DNA of 64,000 bases from Aeromicrobium wangtongii (GCF_024584515.1 NZ_CP102173.1:310001-374000), one strand, 5' to 3'. Positions 51,902 to 59,982 are shown, counted from the stretch's first letter. Notes: generated from the letters alone by a model not told the origin. Translations and numbers: made by a program.

Positions 51902-53407
51902 ATGACCGACATCGCAGTGCGCACGTTGCAGATCCTCGACCGGCTGGGGGTCGGCGATCCCTTCGAGCCCGGCGGCGAGCTCGTGAGCCGTTCGCCGATC
52001 GACGGCAGCGAGCTGGGACGGCTCCGTCCGCACTCGCCGGCCGAGGCCGCGGAGGTCATCGGCCGGGCCCACGCCGCGTTCGAGCAGTGGCGCGTCGTCC
52101 CGGCCCCGGTGCGGGGCCAGTTCGTGCGCGAGCTGGGCGGTCTGCTGCGCGAGCACAAGGACGATCTCGGCGCGCTGGTGTCGATCGAGGCCGGGAAGAT
52201 CGTGTCCGAGGGACTCGGCGAGGTCCAGGAGATGATCGACATCTGCGACCTGGCGCTCGGGCTGTCGCGTCAGCTCCACGGCCTCACGATCGCCACCGAG
52301 CGCCCGGGTCACCGGATGATGGAGCAGTGGCACCCGCTCGGCGTCGTGGGTGTCATCTCGGCGTTCAACTTCCCGGTGGCGGTGTGGTCGTGGAATGCCG
52401 CGCTCGCCTTCGTCTGCGGCGATGCGGTCGTGTGGAAGCCGTCGGAGAAGACGGTCCTGACGGCTCTGGCCTGTCAGGCGCTGGCCACCGAGGCGGCCCG
52501 CAGGGCAGGCGTCCCCGAGGGCCTGTCGGCGGTCCTGGTCGGCGACCGCGCCGTGGGCGAGGTGCTGGTCGACGACCCACGGGTCCAGCTGGTGTCGGCC
52601 ACCGGGTCGACCCGGATGGGCAAGGAGGTCGCACCACGAGTCGCCGCCCGGCTGGGGCGGAGCCTGCTGGAGCTCGGTGGCAACAATGCCGCGATCATCG
52701 CGCCCTCGGCGGATCTGGACCTCGCGGTGCGCGGCATCGTGTTCTCCGCGGTCGGGACGGCCGGTCAGCGGTGCACGAGCCTGCGCCGCATCATCGTCCA
52801 CGAGTCCATCAAGGACGATCTGGTGGCGCGGCTGACCGCAGCGTACGAGACGTTGTCGATCGGGTCGCCGCTGGAGGCCTCGACCCTGGTCGGACCGCTG
52901 ATCGACCAGCCGGCGTTCGAGGCCTTCGGCGCGGCCGTCGCCCAGGCCGAGGCCGACGGCGGGAAGCTGGTGACCGGCGGCGAGCAGGTCGACGTCGAGG
53001 GCGGCGGGTTCTACGTCCGGCCGGCGATCGTCGACATGCCCGCGCAGACCGATGTCGTCAAGGCCGAGACCTTCGCGCCGGTCCTGTACGTGCTGACCTA
53101 CCGCGACTTCACCGACGCCCTGACGCTGCACAACGATGTCGCCCAGGGGCTGTCGTCGGCCATCTTCACCCTCGACGTCCGCGAGGCCGAGCTGTTCATG
53201 TCGGTCGTCGGCTCGGACTGCGGCATCGCCAACGTCAACATCGGCACCTCCGGCGCGGAGATCGGTGGTGCCTTCGGTGGCGAGAAGGAGACCGGCGGTG
53301 GACGCGAGTCCGGATCGGACGCGTGGCGCTCCTACATGCGCCGCTCGACGAACACGATCAACTACTCCACCGAGCTGCCGCTGGCACAAGGCGTGGAGTT
53401 CGGGTGA
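51902..53407 (+). CDS. ALDH7-type dehydrogenase, likely L-aminoadipate-semialdehyde/piperidine-6-carboxylate dehydrogenase
   Basis: The 501-residue NAD-dependent aldehyde dehydrogenase belongs to the antiquitin/ALDH7 group. VVGVISAFNFPVAVWSWNAALAF is near residue 152 and FVCGDAVVWKPSEKTVLTAL is the NAD site. The catalytic Glu sits in LLELGGNNAAII and the catalytic Cys in GQRCTSLRRIIV. The C-terminal IGGAFGGEKETGGGRESGSD is an ALDH7 signature. Members oxidise L-2-aminoadipate semialdehyde (or its cyclic form) to 2-aminoadipate in lysine catabolism. The next gene encodes 2-oxoadipate dioxygenase/decarboxylase, which supports the assignment. Its stop overlaps that gene's GTG. Confidence 0.85.
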   Translation: MTDIAVRTLQILDRLGVGDPFEPGGELVSRSPIDGSELGRLRPHSPAEAAEVIGRAHAAFEQWRVVPAPVRGQFVRELGGLLREHKDDLGALVSIEAGKIVSEGLGEVQEMIDICDLALGLSRQLHGLTIATERPGHRMMEQWHPLGVVGVISAFNFPVAVWSWNAALAFVCGDAVVWKPSEKTVLTALACQALATEAARRAGVPEGLSAVLVGDRAVGEVLVDDPRVQLVSATGSTRMGKEVAPRVAARLGRSLLELGGNNAAIIAPSADLDLAVRGIVFSAVGTAGQRCTSLRRIIVHESIKDDLVARLTAAYETLSIGSPLEASTLVGPLIDQPAFEAFGAAVAQAEADGGKLVTGGEQVDVEGGGFYVRPAIVDMPAQTDVVKAETFAPVLYVLTYRDFTDALTLHNDVAQGLSSAIFTLDVREAELFMSVVGSDCGIANVNIGTSGAEIGGAFGGEKETGGGRESGSDAWRSYMRRSTNTINYSTELPLAQGVEFG

Positions 53408-54636
53408 GCCCCGACGGGGATGCCGTCACGCCGACCAGGCTGCGTACGGACCTCGCCCGGTCCCTCTCGCAGCTCTACGGCACGGAGGTCCCGGCCTACA
53501 CGACCCTCGTCGAGGTGTCGGAGCAGGTCAACCGCGACGTCCTGGCAGCGGATCCTGATGCCGAGCGGCTCGGATCGATCGAGCGGGTGACGGCCGAGCG
53601 GCACGGCGCGATCCGGCTCGGGACGCCGCAGGAGCTGGCGCAGGTGGCCCGCATCTTCGGTGCCTGCGGCATGTACCCGGTCGGTTTCTACGATCTGCGC
53701 GATGCGACGCCGGCGATTCCCGTCGTCTCGACGGCGTTCCGTCCGCTGGATCGTGACGAGCTCGCCCAGAACCCGTTCCGGGTGTTCACCTCGTTGCTGG
53801 TCGTCGACGACCGGCGGTTCTTCGACGCCCGGCTCGAGGCCGAGCTCACCGAGTTCCTGGCCGCGCGAACACTCTTTCCCGGTGAGCTGCTCGAGCTCGC
53901 TGATCTCATGGAGCAGCAGCACCGGCTCACCGCGGAGCAGGGCGAGCGCTTCATCGAGCTCGCCACCGCGGCCTTCGCGTTGTCGCCCGAGCCCGTCGAC
54001 CGCGCCTGGTACTCCCGGCTCGAGGAGGTCTCGAGCGTCGCGGCCGACATCGGTGGCGTCGCCTCGACGCACATCAACCACCTGACCCCGCGGGTGCTGG
54101 ACATCGACGAGCTGTACCGCCGGATGGGGGAGCGCGGCATCGAGATGATCGACCGCATCCAGGGGCCGCCCCGCACGGACCAACCGGATGTCCTGCTGCG
54201 GCAGACGTCCTTCCGGGCGCTGGCCGAACCGCGCCGGTTCCGCGAGCCGGACGGCAGCATCGTCGTGGACTCGTTGCGGGTGCGCTTCGGCGAGGTCGAG
54301 CAGCGCGGTGTCGCGCTGACGCCCACCGGTCGTCAGGCGTACGACGACCACGGGATCGCCGCGCTGCCGGACACCGACGAGCAGCTCGACGCCCTGGACC
54401 TGGCCTACTACACCCGCGACGAGGCGGGCGGCCTGCGGCCGATCGTGTACGAGGACTTCCTGCCCAAGTCCGCGGCCGGCATCTTCGCGTCGAACCTGAC
54501 CGGCGAGGGCCGCTCGAACGCCGGCGAACGGTCAGCGCGCCGCGATGCGCCCTGGATGCGGGACGTGCTCGGCCGCGAGCTGCACGACCCGTACGACCTG
54601 TACGCCGCCGAGCGCTCGGCAGGTCGAGGGGATTGA
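53404..54636 (+). CDS. hglS: 2-oxoadipate dioxygenase/decarboxylase (HglS, formerly DUF1338)
   Basis: The 410-residue protein matches the HglS/YdcJ family. It uses iron and O2 to convert 2-oxoadipate to D-2-hydroxyglutarate, releasing CO2, in the lysine-to-2-oxoglutarate route. Conserved segments are ALYGTEVPAYTTLVEVSEQV-like LYGTEVPAYTTLVEV at the N terminus and IRLGTPQELAQVARIFGACGMYPVGFYDL. THINHLTPRVLDI carries metal-binding His near residue 220, and SLRVRFGEVEQRGVALTPTGR carries Glu near residue 297. The end is PIVYEDFLPKSAAGIFASNL. It overlaps the ALDH7 gene, so the two enzymes are co-produced. The connecting aminoadipate transaminase is not in the window. Confidence 0.87.
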   Translation: MSPDGDAVTPTRLRTDLARSLSQLYGTEVPAYTTLVEVSEQVNRDVLAADPDAERLGSIERVTAERHGAIRLGTPQELAQVARIFGACGMYPVGFYDLRDATPAIPVVSTAFRPLDRDELAQNPFRVFTSLLVVDDRRFFDARLEAELTEFLAARTLFPGELLELADLMEQQHRLTAEQGERFIELATAAFALSPEPVDRAWYSRLEEVSSVAADIGGVASTHINHLTPRVLDIDELYRRMGERGIEMIDRIQGPPRTDQPDVLLRQTSFRALAEPRRFREPDGSIVVDSLRVRFGEVEQRGVALTPTGRQAYDDHGIAALPDTDEQLDALDLAYYTRDEAGGLRPIVYEDFLPKSAAGIFASNLTGEGRSNAGERSARRDAPWMRDVLGRELHDPYDLYAAERSAGRGD

Positions 54637-54662
54637 CGCATCTGGGTCAGGGGTACGCCCTG

Positions 54663-54974
54663 ATGATGGATGACTCCGAGGACCAACCCGACGATCACTG
54701 GACCGGAAGCCCGAAGAAGCCCTGGCTCAACCCGCCGATGACCCACAAGCTGGGAGCCGGTCGCGGTGCGTGGCGCTGGGGGATGCTGGTCATCGCCGTC
54801 GTCGTGCTGCTGGTGATCGTCCTGGCGGTCCTGGTGAACACCGGTCGTCTGTCGAACCAGTGGCTGCTGGCCCTGATCCCCTTGGCCATCATCGCCGCGG
54901 CCGTGCCCCTTGTGCTGACCGTCTTCAAGGCCAGCGCCGAGGAGAAGCTGGGTCCGAAGGACCAGCTCGACTGA
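54663..54974 (+). CDS. Small membrane protein
   Basis: The 103-residue protein has an acidic N terminus (MMDDSEDQPDDHW) and a proline-rich stretch KKPWLNPPMTHKLGAG. Two hydrophobic helices follow (WGMLVIAVVVLLVIVLAVLV and WLLALIPLAIIAAAVPLVLTVF), then a charged tail. The start is uncertain: ATG 54663 fits a GGGTAC box 6 bases upstream, while a TTG at 54633 would overlap the hglS stop. No named family is recognised. Confidence 0.6.
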   Translation: MMDDSEDQPDDHWTGSPKKPWLNPPMTHKLGAGRGAWRWGMLVIAVVVLLVIVLAVLVNTGRLSNQWLLALIPLAIIAAAVPLVLTVFKASAEEKLGPKDQLD

Positions 54975-54977
54975 CAT

Positions 54978-55027
54978 GAAGCGGCGGACCCAGATCGGTC
55001 TGCGTAAGCCCGGGGTCCGCCGTCTTC
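54978..55027. terminator. Hairpin after the small membrane gene
   Basis: CGGCGGACCC (54982-54991) pairs with GGGTCCGCCG (55013-55022), extended by GAAG/CTTC with a one-base bulge. The 21-base loop is large. Confidence 0.5.
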
Positions 55028-55110
55028 GTGGTGCGACAAGGACCAAGTACCCGGGACGGCCGATCTCAAACATCGGGCTCGCGTCGACCTGTCTGGAGTC
55101 GCCGCGCTGA

Positions 55111-55159
55111 GGGTATGGGCAGGGCTGTCGGCAACCGATTTACATCGACGAAGGAGCCT
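55111..55159 (+). promoter_or_regulatory. Promoter region of the zinc alcohol dehydrogenase gene
   Basis: GGGTAT at 55111-55116, with GTCTG 15 bases upstream, resembles a SigB/SigF-type promoter. A second candidate -10, TTTACAT, lies near 55139. GAAGGAG stands 6 bases before the ATG. Confidence 0.4.
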
Positions 55160-55161
55160 GC

Positions 55162-56310
55162 ATGAAGGCCATGGTCTATCGCGGTCCGTACAAGGTGCGG
55201 GTCGAGGAGAAGGACGTCCCGGCGATCGAGCACCCCAATGACGCCATCATCCGGGTCACTCTCGCTGCGATCTGCGGCTCCGATCTGCACCTGTACCACG
55301 GGATGATGCCCGACACCCGGGTCGGCCACACCTTCGGCCACGAGTTCATCGGGGTCGTCGAGCAGGTCGGCTCCTCGGTGCAGAACCTGAAGCCCGGCGA
55401 CCGTGTCATGGTGCCGTTCAACGTCTACTGCGGGTCTTGCTACTTCTGTGCCCGCGGCCTGTACTCGAACTGCCACAACGTCAACCCGAATGCGACGGCG
55501 GTCGGCGGCATCTACGGCTACTCGCACACCTGCGGCGGGTACGACGGCGGCCAGGCCGAGTTCGTCCGGGTGCCGTTCGCCGACGTCGGTCCCTCGCTGA
55601 TCCCGGACTGGATGGACGACGAGGACGCGCTGCTGTGCACCGACGCACTCGCCACCGGCTACTTCGGCGCCCAGCTGGGCGACATCGTCGAGGGCGACAC
55701 CGTGGTGGTGTTCGGCGCCGGTCCGGTCGGGCTGTTCGCCGCCAAGTCGGCGTGGTTCATGGGCGCCGGTCGGGTCATCGTGATCGACCACCTCGAGTAC
55801 CGGCTGGAGAAGGCCCGCGAGTTCGCCCACGCGGAGACCTTCAACTTCGCCGAGCACAAGGACATCGTCGTGGAGATGAAGAAGGCCACCGGTTACCTGG
55901 GCGCCGACGTGGTGATCGATGCGGTGGGCGCCGAGGCGGACGGCAACTTCATCCAGCACGTCACCTCGGCCAAGCTCAAGCTGCAGGGCGGCTCGCCGGT
56001 CGCGCTGAACTGGGCGATCGACTCCGTCCGCAAGGGCGGCACCGTCTCGGTGATGGGCGCCTACGGCCCGATGTTCAGCGCGGTCAAGTTCGGTGACGCG
56101 CTCAACAAGGGCCTGACGCTCAACATGAACCAGTGTCCCGCCAAGCGGCAGTGGCCGCGGCTGTTCGAGCACATCAAGAACGGCCACCTCAAGCCCAACG
56201 ACATCGTGACCCACCGCATCCCGCTGGAGCACATCGCCGAGGGGTATCACATCTTCTCGGCCAAGCTCGACAACGTCATCAAGCCGCTCATCGTCCCGAG
56301 CGCCGGCTGA
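55162..56310 (+). CDS. Zinc-dependent alcohol/formaldehyde dehydrogenase-like protein
   Basis: The 382-residue medium-chain dehydrogenase has a catalytic zinc site (AAICGSDLHLYHG, then GHTFGHEFIGVVEQVG) and a structural zinc lobe (VYCGSCYFCARGLYSNCHN). The Rossmann motif is VVVFGAGPVGLFAAKSAWFMGA. The insert GIYGYSHTCGGYDGGQAEFV resembles FdhA-like glutathione-independent formaldehyde dehydrogenases and related enzymes. The physiological alcohol is not determined. The gene opens a cluster running through an unknown partner, an MBL hydrolase, a PGM-like and an NAD(P)HX dehydratase gene. AAGGAG precedes the ATG. Confidence 0.87.
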   Translation: MKAMVYRGPYKVRVEEKDVPAIEHPNDAIIRVTLAAICGSDLHLYHGMMPDTRVGHTFGHEFIGVVEQVGSSVQNLKPGDRVMVPFNVYCGSCYFCARGLYSNCHNVNPNATAVGGIYGYSHTCGGYDGGQAEFVRVPFADVGPSLIPDWMDDEDALLCTDALATGYFGAQLGDIVEGDTVVVFGAGPVGLFAAKSAWFMGAGRVIVIDHLEYRLEKAREFAHAETFNFAEHKDIVVEMKKATGYLGADVVIDAVGAEADGNFIQHVTSAKLKLQGGSPVALNWAIDSVRKGGTVSVMGAYGPMFSAVKFGDALNKGLTLNMNQCPAKRQWPRLFEHIKNGHLKPNDIVTHRIPLEHIAEGYHIFSAKLDNVIKPLIVPSAG

Positions 56311-56323
56311 GAGAGGCACCGAC

Positions 56324-56911
56324 ATGACCTACACCGCCCGCAAACCGCCGCTTGCCCGTTCCAGCGACCAGCTGCGAGCGCAGATCCCCGGCTGGGGCGT
56401 GGACCTGGACCCGGCCGACCGTCCCGCCTTCCCGCAGGAGCGTTACGACCCGGATGCGACCGGGGCCCACTGGGACTTCCCGGAGCGCCAGACCGCCCAC
56501 GGCTTCCGCGAGCGCTCGATCGAGCACGAGTTCCTGCCACCGGTGTTCGGCACCTCGGCTCCGCTGCACGGCGTCTCGGGCGCGGTGCGCCGCTTCGCCT
56601 ACGCACGCTTCAGCGAGGCCCGGGCCGCACACTGGCTCCTGCTGCTGGGGGCCGATCGCATCGACTCGACCGGCGCCCACCTGCGCTCGCTGGCGACCTT
56701 GCGTCCGGACAACCCGATCAGCGAGACCGGCATCCGCGCCGAGCTCACGCACCACGGCTTGTCGTCGCGTCGCGGCAACCGGGTCGACACCCGGCACCAG
56801 TGGATCGATCCGGTGCTGGTGGCCGGCCCGTGGGTCGTCGGTGCCACGATCGCGGTCAAGGCAGCACGCCGGATCGCTCGGACGAAGGCGCGCGCGACGG
56901 ATCCTGCATGA
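56324..56911 (+). CDS. Conserved hypothetical partner of the zinc dehydrogenase
   Basis: This 195-residue protein is soluble except for one hydrophobic patch near the end (VLVAGPWVVGATIAV). It begins MTYTARKPPLARSSDQLRAQ, then IPGWGVDLDPADRPAFPQE, TGAHWDFPERQ, RSIEHEFLPPVFGTSAPLHGVSG and RPDNPISETG. These motifs are conserved, as I recall, in unnamed proteins encoded next to FdhA-like dehydrogenases in several phyla. It is 13 bases after the dehydrogenase and overlaps the next gene (ATGA). The association suggests a common pathway, but the function is unknown. Confidence 0.65.
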   Translation: MTYTARKPPLARSSDQLRAQIPGWGVDLDPADRPAFPQERYDPDATGAHWDFPERQTAHGFRERSIEHEFLPPVFGTSAPLHGVSGAVRRFAYARFSEARAAHWLLLLGADRIDSTGAHLRSLATLRPDNPISETGIRAELTHHGLSSRRGNRVDTRHQWIDPVLVAGPWVVGATIAVKAARRIARTKARATDPA

Positions 56912-57651
56912 TCACGATGGATGCCGCGCCGGGGGTGCACTGCGTGACATCGGCCGGAACGAACCTGTACGTCGTGCCGGACGACGGCGCGGTGACGCTG
57001 GTCGATGCGGGGTTGCCCCGCATGTGGGCCGAGACGACCCAGCTGCTGCGTTCCCTCGGGCACACCTGGCACGACGTCGCCGGGATCGTCCTGACGCACG
57101 GGCACTTCGACCACATCGGCATCCTGGCCAGGGCCGCCGCCGAGCACGGTGTCCCGGCCTGGGTGCACCCGGGGGACCGGCGCATCGTGCAGCATCCGTA
57201 CCGCTACCACCCGGGACGTCCGCGGCTGCTGTACCCGCTGCGGTACCCGCGCTCCGTGCCGCACCTGACGTCGATGGTCGCGGCCGGGGCGCTGCGGGTG
57301 CGGGGTGCCGAAGCGGTGTACTCGTTCGCCGACGGCGACGCGCTGGACCTGCCCGGGGCGCCCACCGTCATCGCGACCCCGGGCCACACCGACGGGCACT
57401 GCGCGATCCGGATGCCTTCGCGGGACGTCATCTTCACCGGTGACGCCCTGGTCACGCTGGACCCCTACACGGGTCGTACCGGTCCGCGGATCGTGGCGCA
57501 GGCCGGGACCCAGGACGCGGCGGTGGCGAAGGTGTCCCTGCGGCAGATCGGTGCGGTCGAGGCCCGTTTCGTCGCCCCGGGACACGGCCAGGTGTGGCGG
57601 CGGGGGGCTGCCGAGGCGGCGGCCGTGGCGGAGGCGGCCCCGCTGCCCTAG
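56908..57651 (+). CDS. Metallo-beta-lactamase-fold hydrolase
   Basis: The 247-residue protein shows the full MBL metal-binding set: VLTHGHFDHIGILA (HxHxDH, residues 65-78), ATPGHTDGHCAIR near residue 154, IFTGDALVTLDPY and VAPGHGQVW near residue 220. Strands at the N terminus (VHCVTSAGTNLYVVPDDGAV) are typical. Such enzymes hydrolyse thioesters, lactones or similar bonds; glyoxalase II-like activity is possible beside an aldehyde/alcohol dehydrogenase but is only a guess. It overlaps the upstream gene (ATGA), so it is translationally coupled. Confidence 0.85.
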   Translation: MITMDAAPGVHCVTSAGTNLYVVPDDGAVTLVDAGLPRMWAETTQLLRSLGHTWHDVAGIVLTHGHFDHIGILARAAAEHGVPAWVHPGDRRIVQHPYRYHPGRPRLLYPLRYPRSVPHLTSMVAAGALRVRGAEAVYSFADGDALDLPGAPTVIATPGHTDGHCAIRMPSRDVIFTGDALVTLDPYTGRTGPRIVAQAGTQDAAVAKVSLRQIGAVEARFVAPGHGQVWRRGAAEAAAVAEAAPLP

Positions 57652-57686
57652 GTTCCGCCCGAGGGGGCGGCGAGCGCTGCCTCACC

Positions 57687-57711
57687 GGTTGGAGCGCGCA
57701 GCCTGGGGTAT
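57687..57711 (+). promoter_or_regulatory. SigB/SigF-like promoter of the phosphoglycerate-mutase-like gene
   Basis: GGTTG (57687-57691), 14 bases, then GGGTAT (57706-57711), 10 bases before the ATG at 57722. It has the same sequence pattern and spacing as the CPA1 antiporter promoter at 18547. Confidence 0.5.
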
Positions 57712-57721
57712 GGCAACGGGC

Positions 57722-58441
57722 ATGGATCACAACCTGTGGATCGGTGCGGTACGGCACGGCGAGAGCACCGCGAACATCGCAGCCAGGGATGCGGCCCGGG
57801 ACGGGCTCGATCTCATCGAGATCACCGAGCGGGAGGCGGATGTGCCATTGTCCGATCTCGGCCGGCGCCAGGCCGAGAGCCTCGGCCGACGGCTCGCACG
57901 GATGCCCGGGTCCGAGCGGCCCGAGCTGGTGCTGGCCTCGCCGTTCCTGCGCGCCCGCGAGACCGCCGAGATCGCCACCAGCGGTCTGGAGGTGCCGATG
58001 CGCATCGACGAACGGCTGCGCGACCGCGACCTGGGCATCCTGGACCTGCACACCGTCGAGGGCATCCGGGCGGAGTTCCCGCAGGAGGCCGAGCGCCGCA
58101 GGCACCACGGCAAGTTCTACTACCGGCCGCCGGGCGGCGAGTCGTGGACCGATGTGGCGTTGCGGCTGCGCATGGTCCTGCGCGAGATCGAGCAGGACCT
58201 CCCCGCCCAGCGGGTCCTGGTCGTCGCGCACGACGTCGTCGTCGCGCTGGTCCGCTACGTCCTGGAGGACCTGGACGAGCACGTCCTGATGGAGGAGGCC
58301 AAGAAGATGCCGGTCAGCAATGCCTCGCTGAGCAGCTGGATCAAGGACGACCACGGGTGGCACCGGGAGAGGTTCAACGACGTGACACATCTCGAGGGTG
58401 ATGACAGCACCCGTCCCACCGCAGAGGAGCCGGTCGCGTGA
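57722..58441 (+). CDS. Histidine-phosphatase / phosphoglycerate-mutase-like protein
   Basis: This 239-residue histidine phosphatase begins DHNLWIGAVRHGESTANI, with RHGE holding the phosphorylated His. It has VPLSDLGRRQAESLGRRLA, VLASPFLRARETAEIA and VLVVAHDVVVALVRYVL (second catalytic His). The rest is typical of the family, but the substrate is not readable: these enzymes act on sugar phosphates, phosphoproteins or nucleotides. I chose the ATG at 57722 because the GGGTAT box overlaps the in-frame ATG at 57710. Its stop overlaps the start of the nnrD gene (GTGA). Confidence 0.84.
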   Translation: MDHNLWIGAVRHGESTANIAARDAARDGLDLIEITEREADVPLSDLGRRQAESLGRRLARMPGSERPELVLASPFLRARETAEIATSGLEVPMRIDERLRDRDLGILDLHTVEGIRAEFPQEAERRRHHGKFYYRPPGGESWTDVALRLRMVLREIEQDLPAQRVLVVAHDVVVALVRYVLEDLDEHVLMEEAKKMPVSNASLSSWIKDDHGWHRERFNDVTHLEGDDSTRPTAEEPVA

Positions 58442-59310
58442 GCGCCCGCGAGGTGGTGTCGCTGACCCCCGCATTCCTGCGCGAGTGGCCTCTGCCGAGC
58501 CCGCAGGGCGACAAGAGCTCACGCGGCACCGTCCTGGTCATCGGCGGCTCGCGCTCGACGCCCGGCGCCGTGATCCTGGCGGGGACCGCGGCCATGCGGG
58601 CGGGAGCGGGCAAGCTGCAGATCGCCACGAGCGAGAGCACGGCGCCGGCCCTGGGTGTCGCCGTCCCCGAGGCGATGGTGATCGGCCTGCCGGAGACCCC
58701 GATGGGCAATGTGGCCGCCGAGCCCCCGCAGCAGCTGCTCGACCTGGTGTCGTCGGCCGATGTCGTGGTCGTCGGCCCCGGCCTGTTCGACGGTGACGAG
58801 ACGGACCAGCTGCTGGCCGCGGTCCTCGGCGCGCTCGGCGACGACTCCGCAGCTGTGGTCGATGCGTGCGCGCTGGCCTCGGTCGCGAGACGTCCGGAGG
58901 TGCTCGAGGGATGCGCCGACCGGGTGGTGCTGACACCCAACCAGAGCGAGGGCGCCGGGCTGCTCGACCGGGAGCTGTCCGACGACCTCGACGCGGAGGC
59001 GGCGGAGATCGCCCAGAAGTACGGCTGCGTGGTCTCCCTGTTCGGCCACATCGCCGGTCCGGTCGGCGGCGCGTGGCGCGACGAGACCGCGGGCAGCGGC
59101 CTCGGCACCTCCGGCAGCGGGGACGTCGCCGCAGGCATGGTCGGCGGGCTGCTGGCGCGCGGCGCCGAACCGTCCCAGGCCGCCTGCTGGGGGATCAACG
59201 TCCACGCCGCGGCCGGGCAGCGGCTGGCGGTCGAACGGGGGCGGACGAGCTATCTGGCCCGTGAGATCGTCGACGGCATCGCGCCGGCACTGGCGGCCCT
59301 GGAGGTCTGA
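58438..59310 (+). CDS. nnrD: ADP-dependent NAD(P)H-hydrate dehydratase
   Basis: The 290-residue ribokinase-fold enzyme repairs damaged NAD(P)H hydrates (NAD(P)HX), using ADP. Landmarks are GTVLVIGGSRSTPGAVILAGTAAMRAGAGKLQIAT near residue 30, ADVVVVGPGLFDGDET, DACALASVAR-like ADP region and LTPNQSEGAGLL. The catalytic GLGTSGSGDVAAGMVGGLLARGAEP has the conserved glycine-Asp. Only the dehydratase domain is present; the NnrE epimerase is not fused to it. The GTG at 58438 overlaps the PGM-like gene. A repair enzyme next to dehydrogenase genes makes metabolic sense. Confidence 0.88.
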   Translation: MSAREVVSLTPAFLREWPLPSPQGDKSSRGTVLVIGGSRSTPGAVILAGTAAMRAGAGKLQIATSESTAPALGVAVPEAMVIGLPETPMGNVAAEPPQQLLDLVSSADVVVVGPGLFDGDETDQLLAAVLGALGDDSAAVVDACALASVARRPEVLEGCADRVVLTPNQSEGAGLLDRELSDDLDAEAAEIAQKYGCVVSLFGHIAGPVGGAWRDETAGSGLGTSGSGDVAAGMVGGLLARGAEPSQAACWGINVHAAAGQRLAVERGRTSYLAREIVDGIAPALAALEV

Positions 59311-59325
59311 GCGGGCCGGCGGGGC

Positions 59326-59898
59326 TCAGGCGATCCGGGTCACGTGACGGGACGTCTCGACGAGCCGGATCATCAGGGCCAGGCAGATGTCGGGGGTCGT
59401 CCCGCGTGGCGGCGAGCACTCGGCGAGATCGGCCAGGGCGTCGAGCAGGTCGTGGCCGGCGGTGATGTACTCCCGGTCGATCCGGGGGCGCGGCACCGCG
59501 TCGGCGAAGTACGCCAGGCGGCACGTGCCGACGCGACGGGCCACGTCGACGTCGGTCCGTTCTGCACCGATGAGCCCGCCGGCCTCGGGGACCACGATGA
59601 CCGACTGCGCCAGCTGGCTCAGGAGGCGGTTGATGCGCACGAGATCCGCCACGACGTCGATCGACGTGGCTGGGCGGATCAACACCGGGCGGTGGGCCGC
59701 GTCAGCCCACTGGAGCTGCTCGTGCGCGGTGTGCAGCATGGAACGCCGCGCCGAGGCTCCCCGCATGACCTGTCTGGCGGCGACGAGGTCGTGGTCGAGC
59801 GCAGCGCTCATCCCGTGCTCCCACGCCTCGGAGGTGTGGCGGAGGCTCTGGCGGACGAGGTCGAGCCGGTGGTCGGGCTCGTGGCGGAAGATGGTCAC
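59326..59898 (-). CDS. PhoU-like helical protein, potassium/stress group
   Basis: This 190-residue, entirely helical protein has two similar halves of the PhoU type (HRLDLVRQSLRHTSEAWEHG; SMLHTAHEQLQWADAA; VVADLVRINRLLSQLAQSVIV). The charged residue pattern of PhoU metal sites is only partly visible, so the assignment is tentative. PhoU-like domains often control ion transporters, and the neighbour is kup. It starts with the GTG at 59898. Three to four 7-bp repeats upstream (59938-59977) place it in the regulon described in findings. Confidence 0.55.
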   Translation of the reverse strand: MTIFRHEPDHRLDLVRQSLRHTSEAWEHGMSAALDHDLVAARQVMRGASARRSMLHTAHEQLQWADAAHRPVLIRPATSIDVVADLVRINRLLSQLAQSVIVVPEAGGLIGAERTDVDVARRVGTCRLAYFADAVPRPRIDREYITAGHDLLDALADLAECSPPRGTTPDICLALMIRLVETSRHVTRIA

Positions 59899-59937
59899 AC
59901 GACGATGCTGGTGCCGCCCCGATCCGGGTGCTAGGCA

Positions 59938-59977
59938 GTTGACGGGACCCTGTCACGATCTTGGCGGGATCCTTGCA
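59938..59977 (-). promoter_or_regulatory. Direct-repeat regulator boxes upstream of the PhoU-like gene
   Basis: Heptamers at 59938 (GTTGACG), 59949, 59960 (CTTGGCG) and 59971 recur every 11 bases; the first and third match CTTGACG in 6 of 7 positions. The first box is 28 bases from the candidate -10 (CAGCAT on the minus strand, 59905-59910). Confidence 0.45.
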
Positions 59978-59982
59978 GGCGC

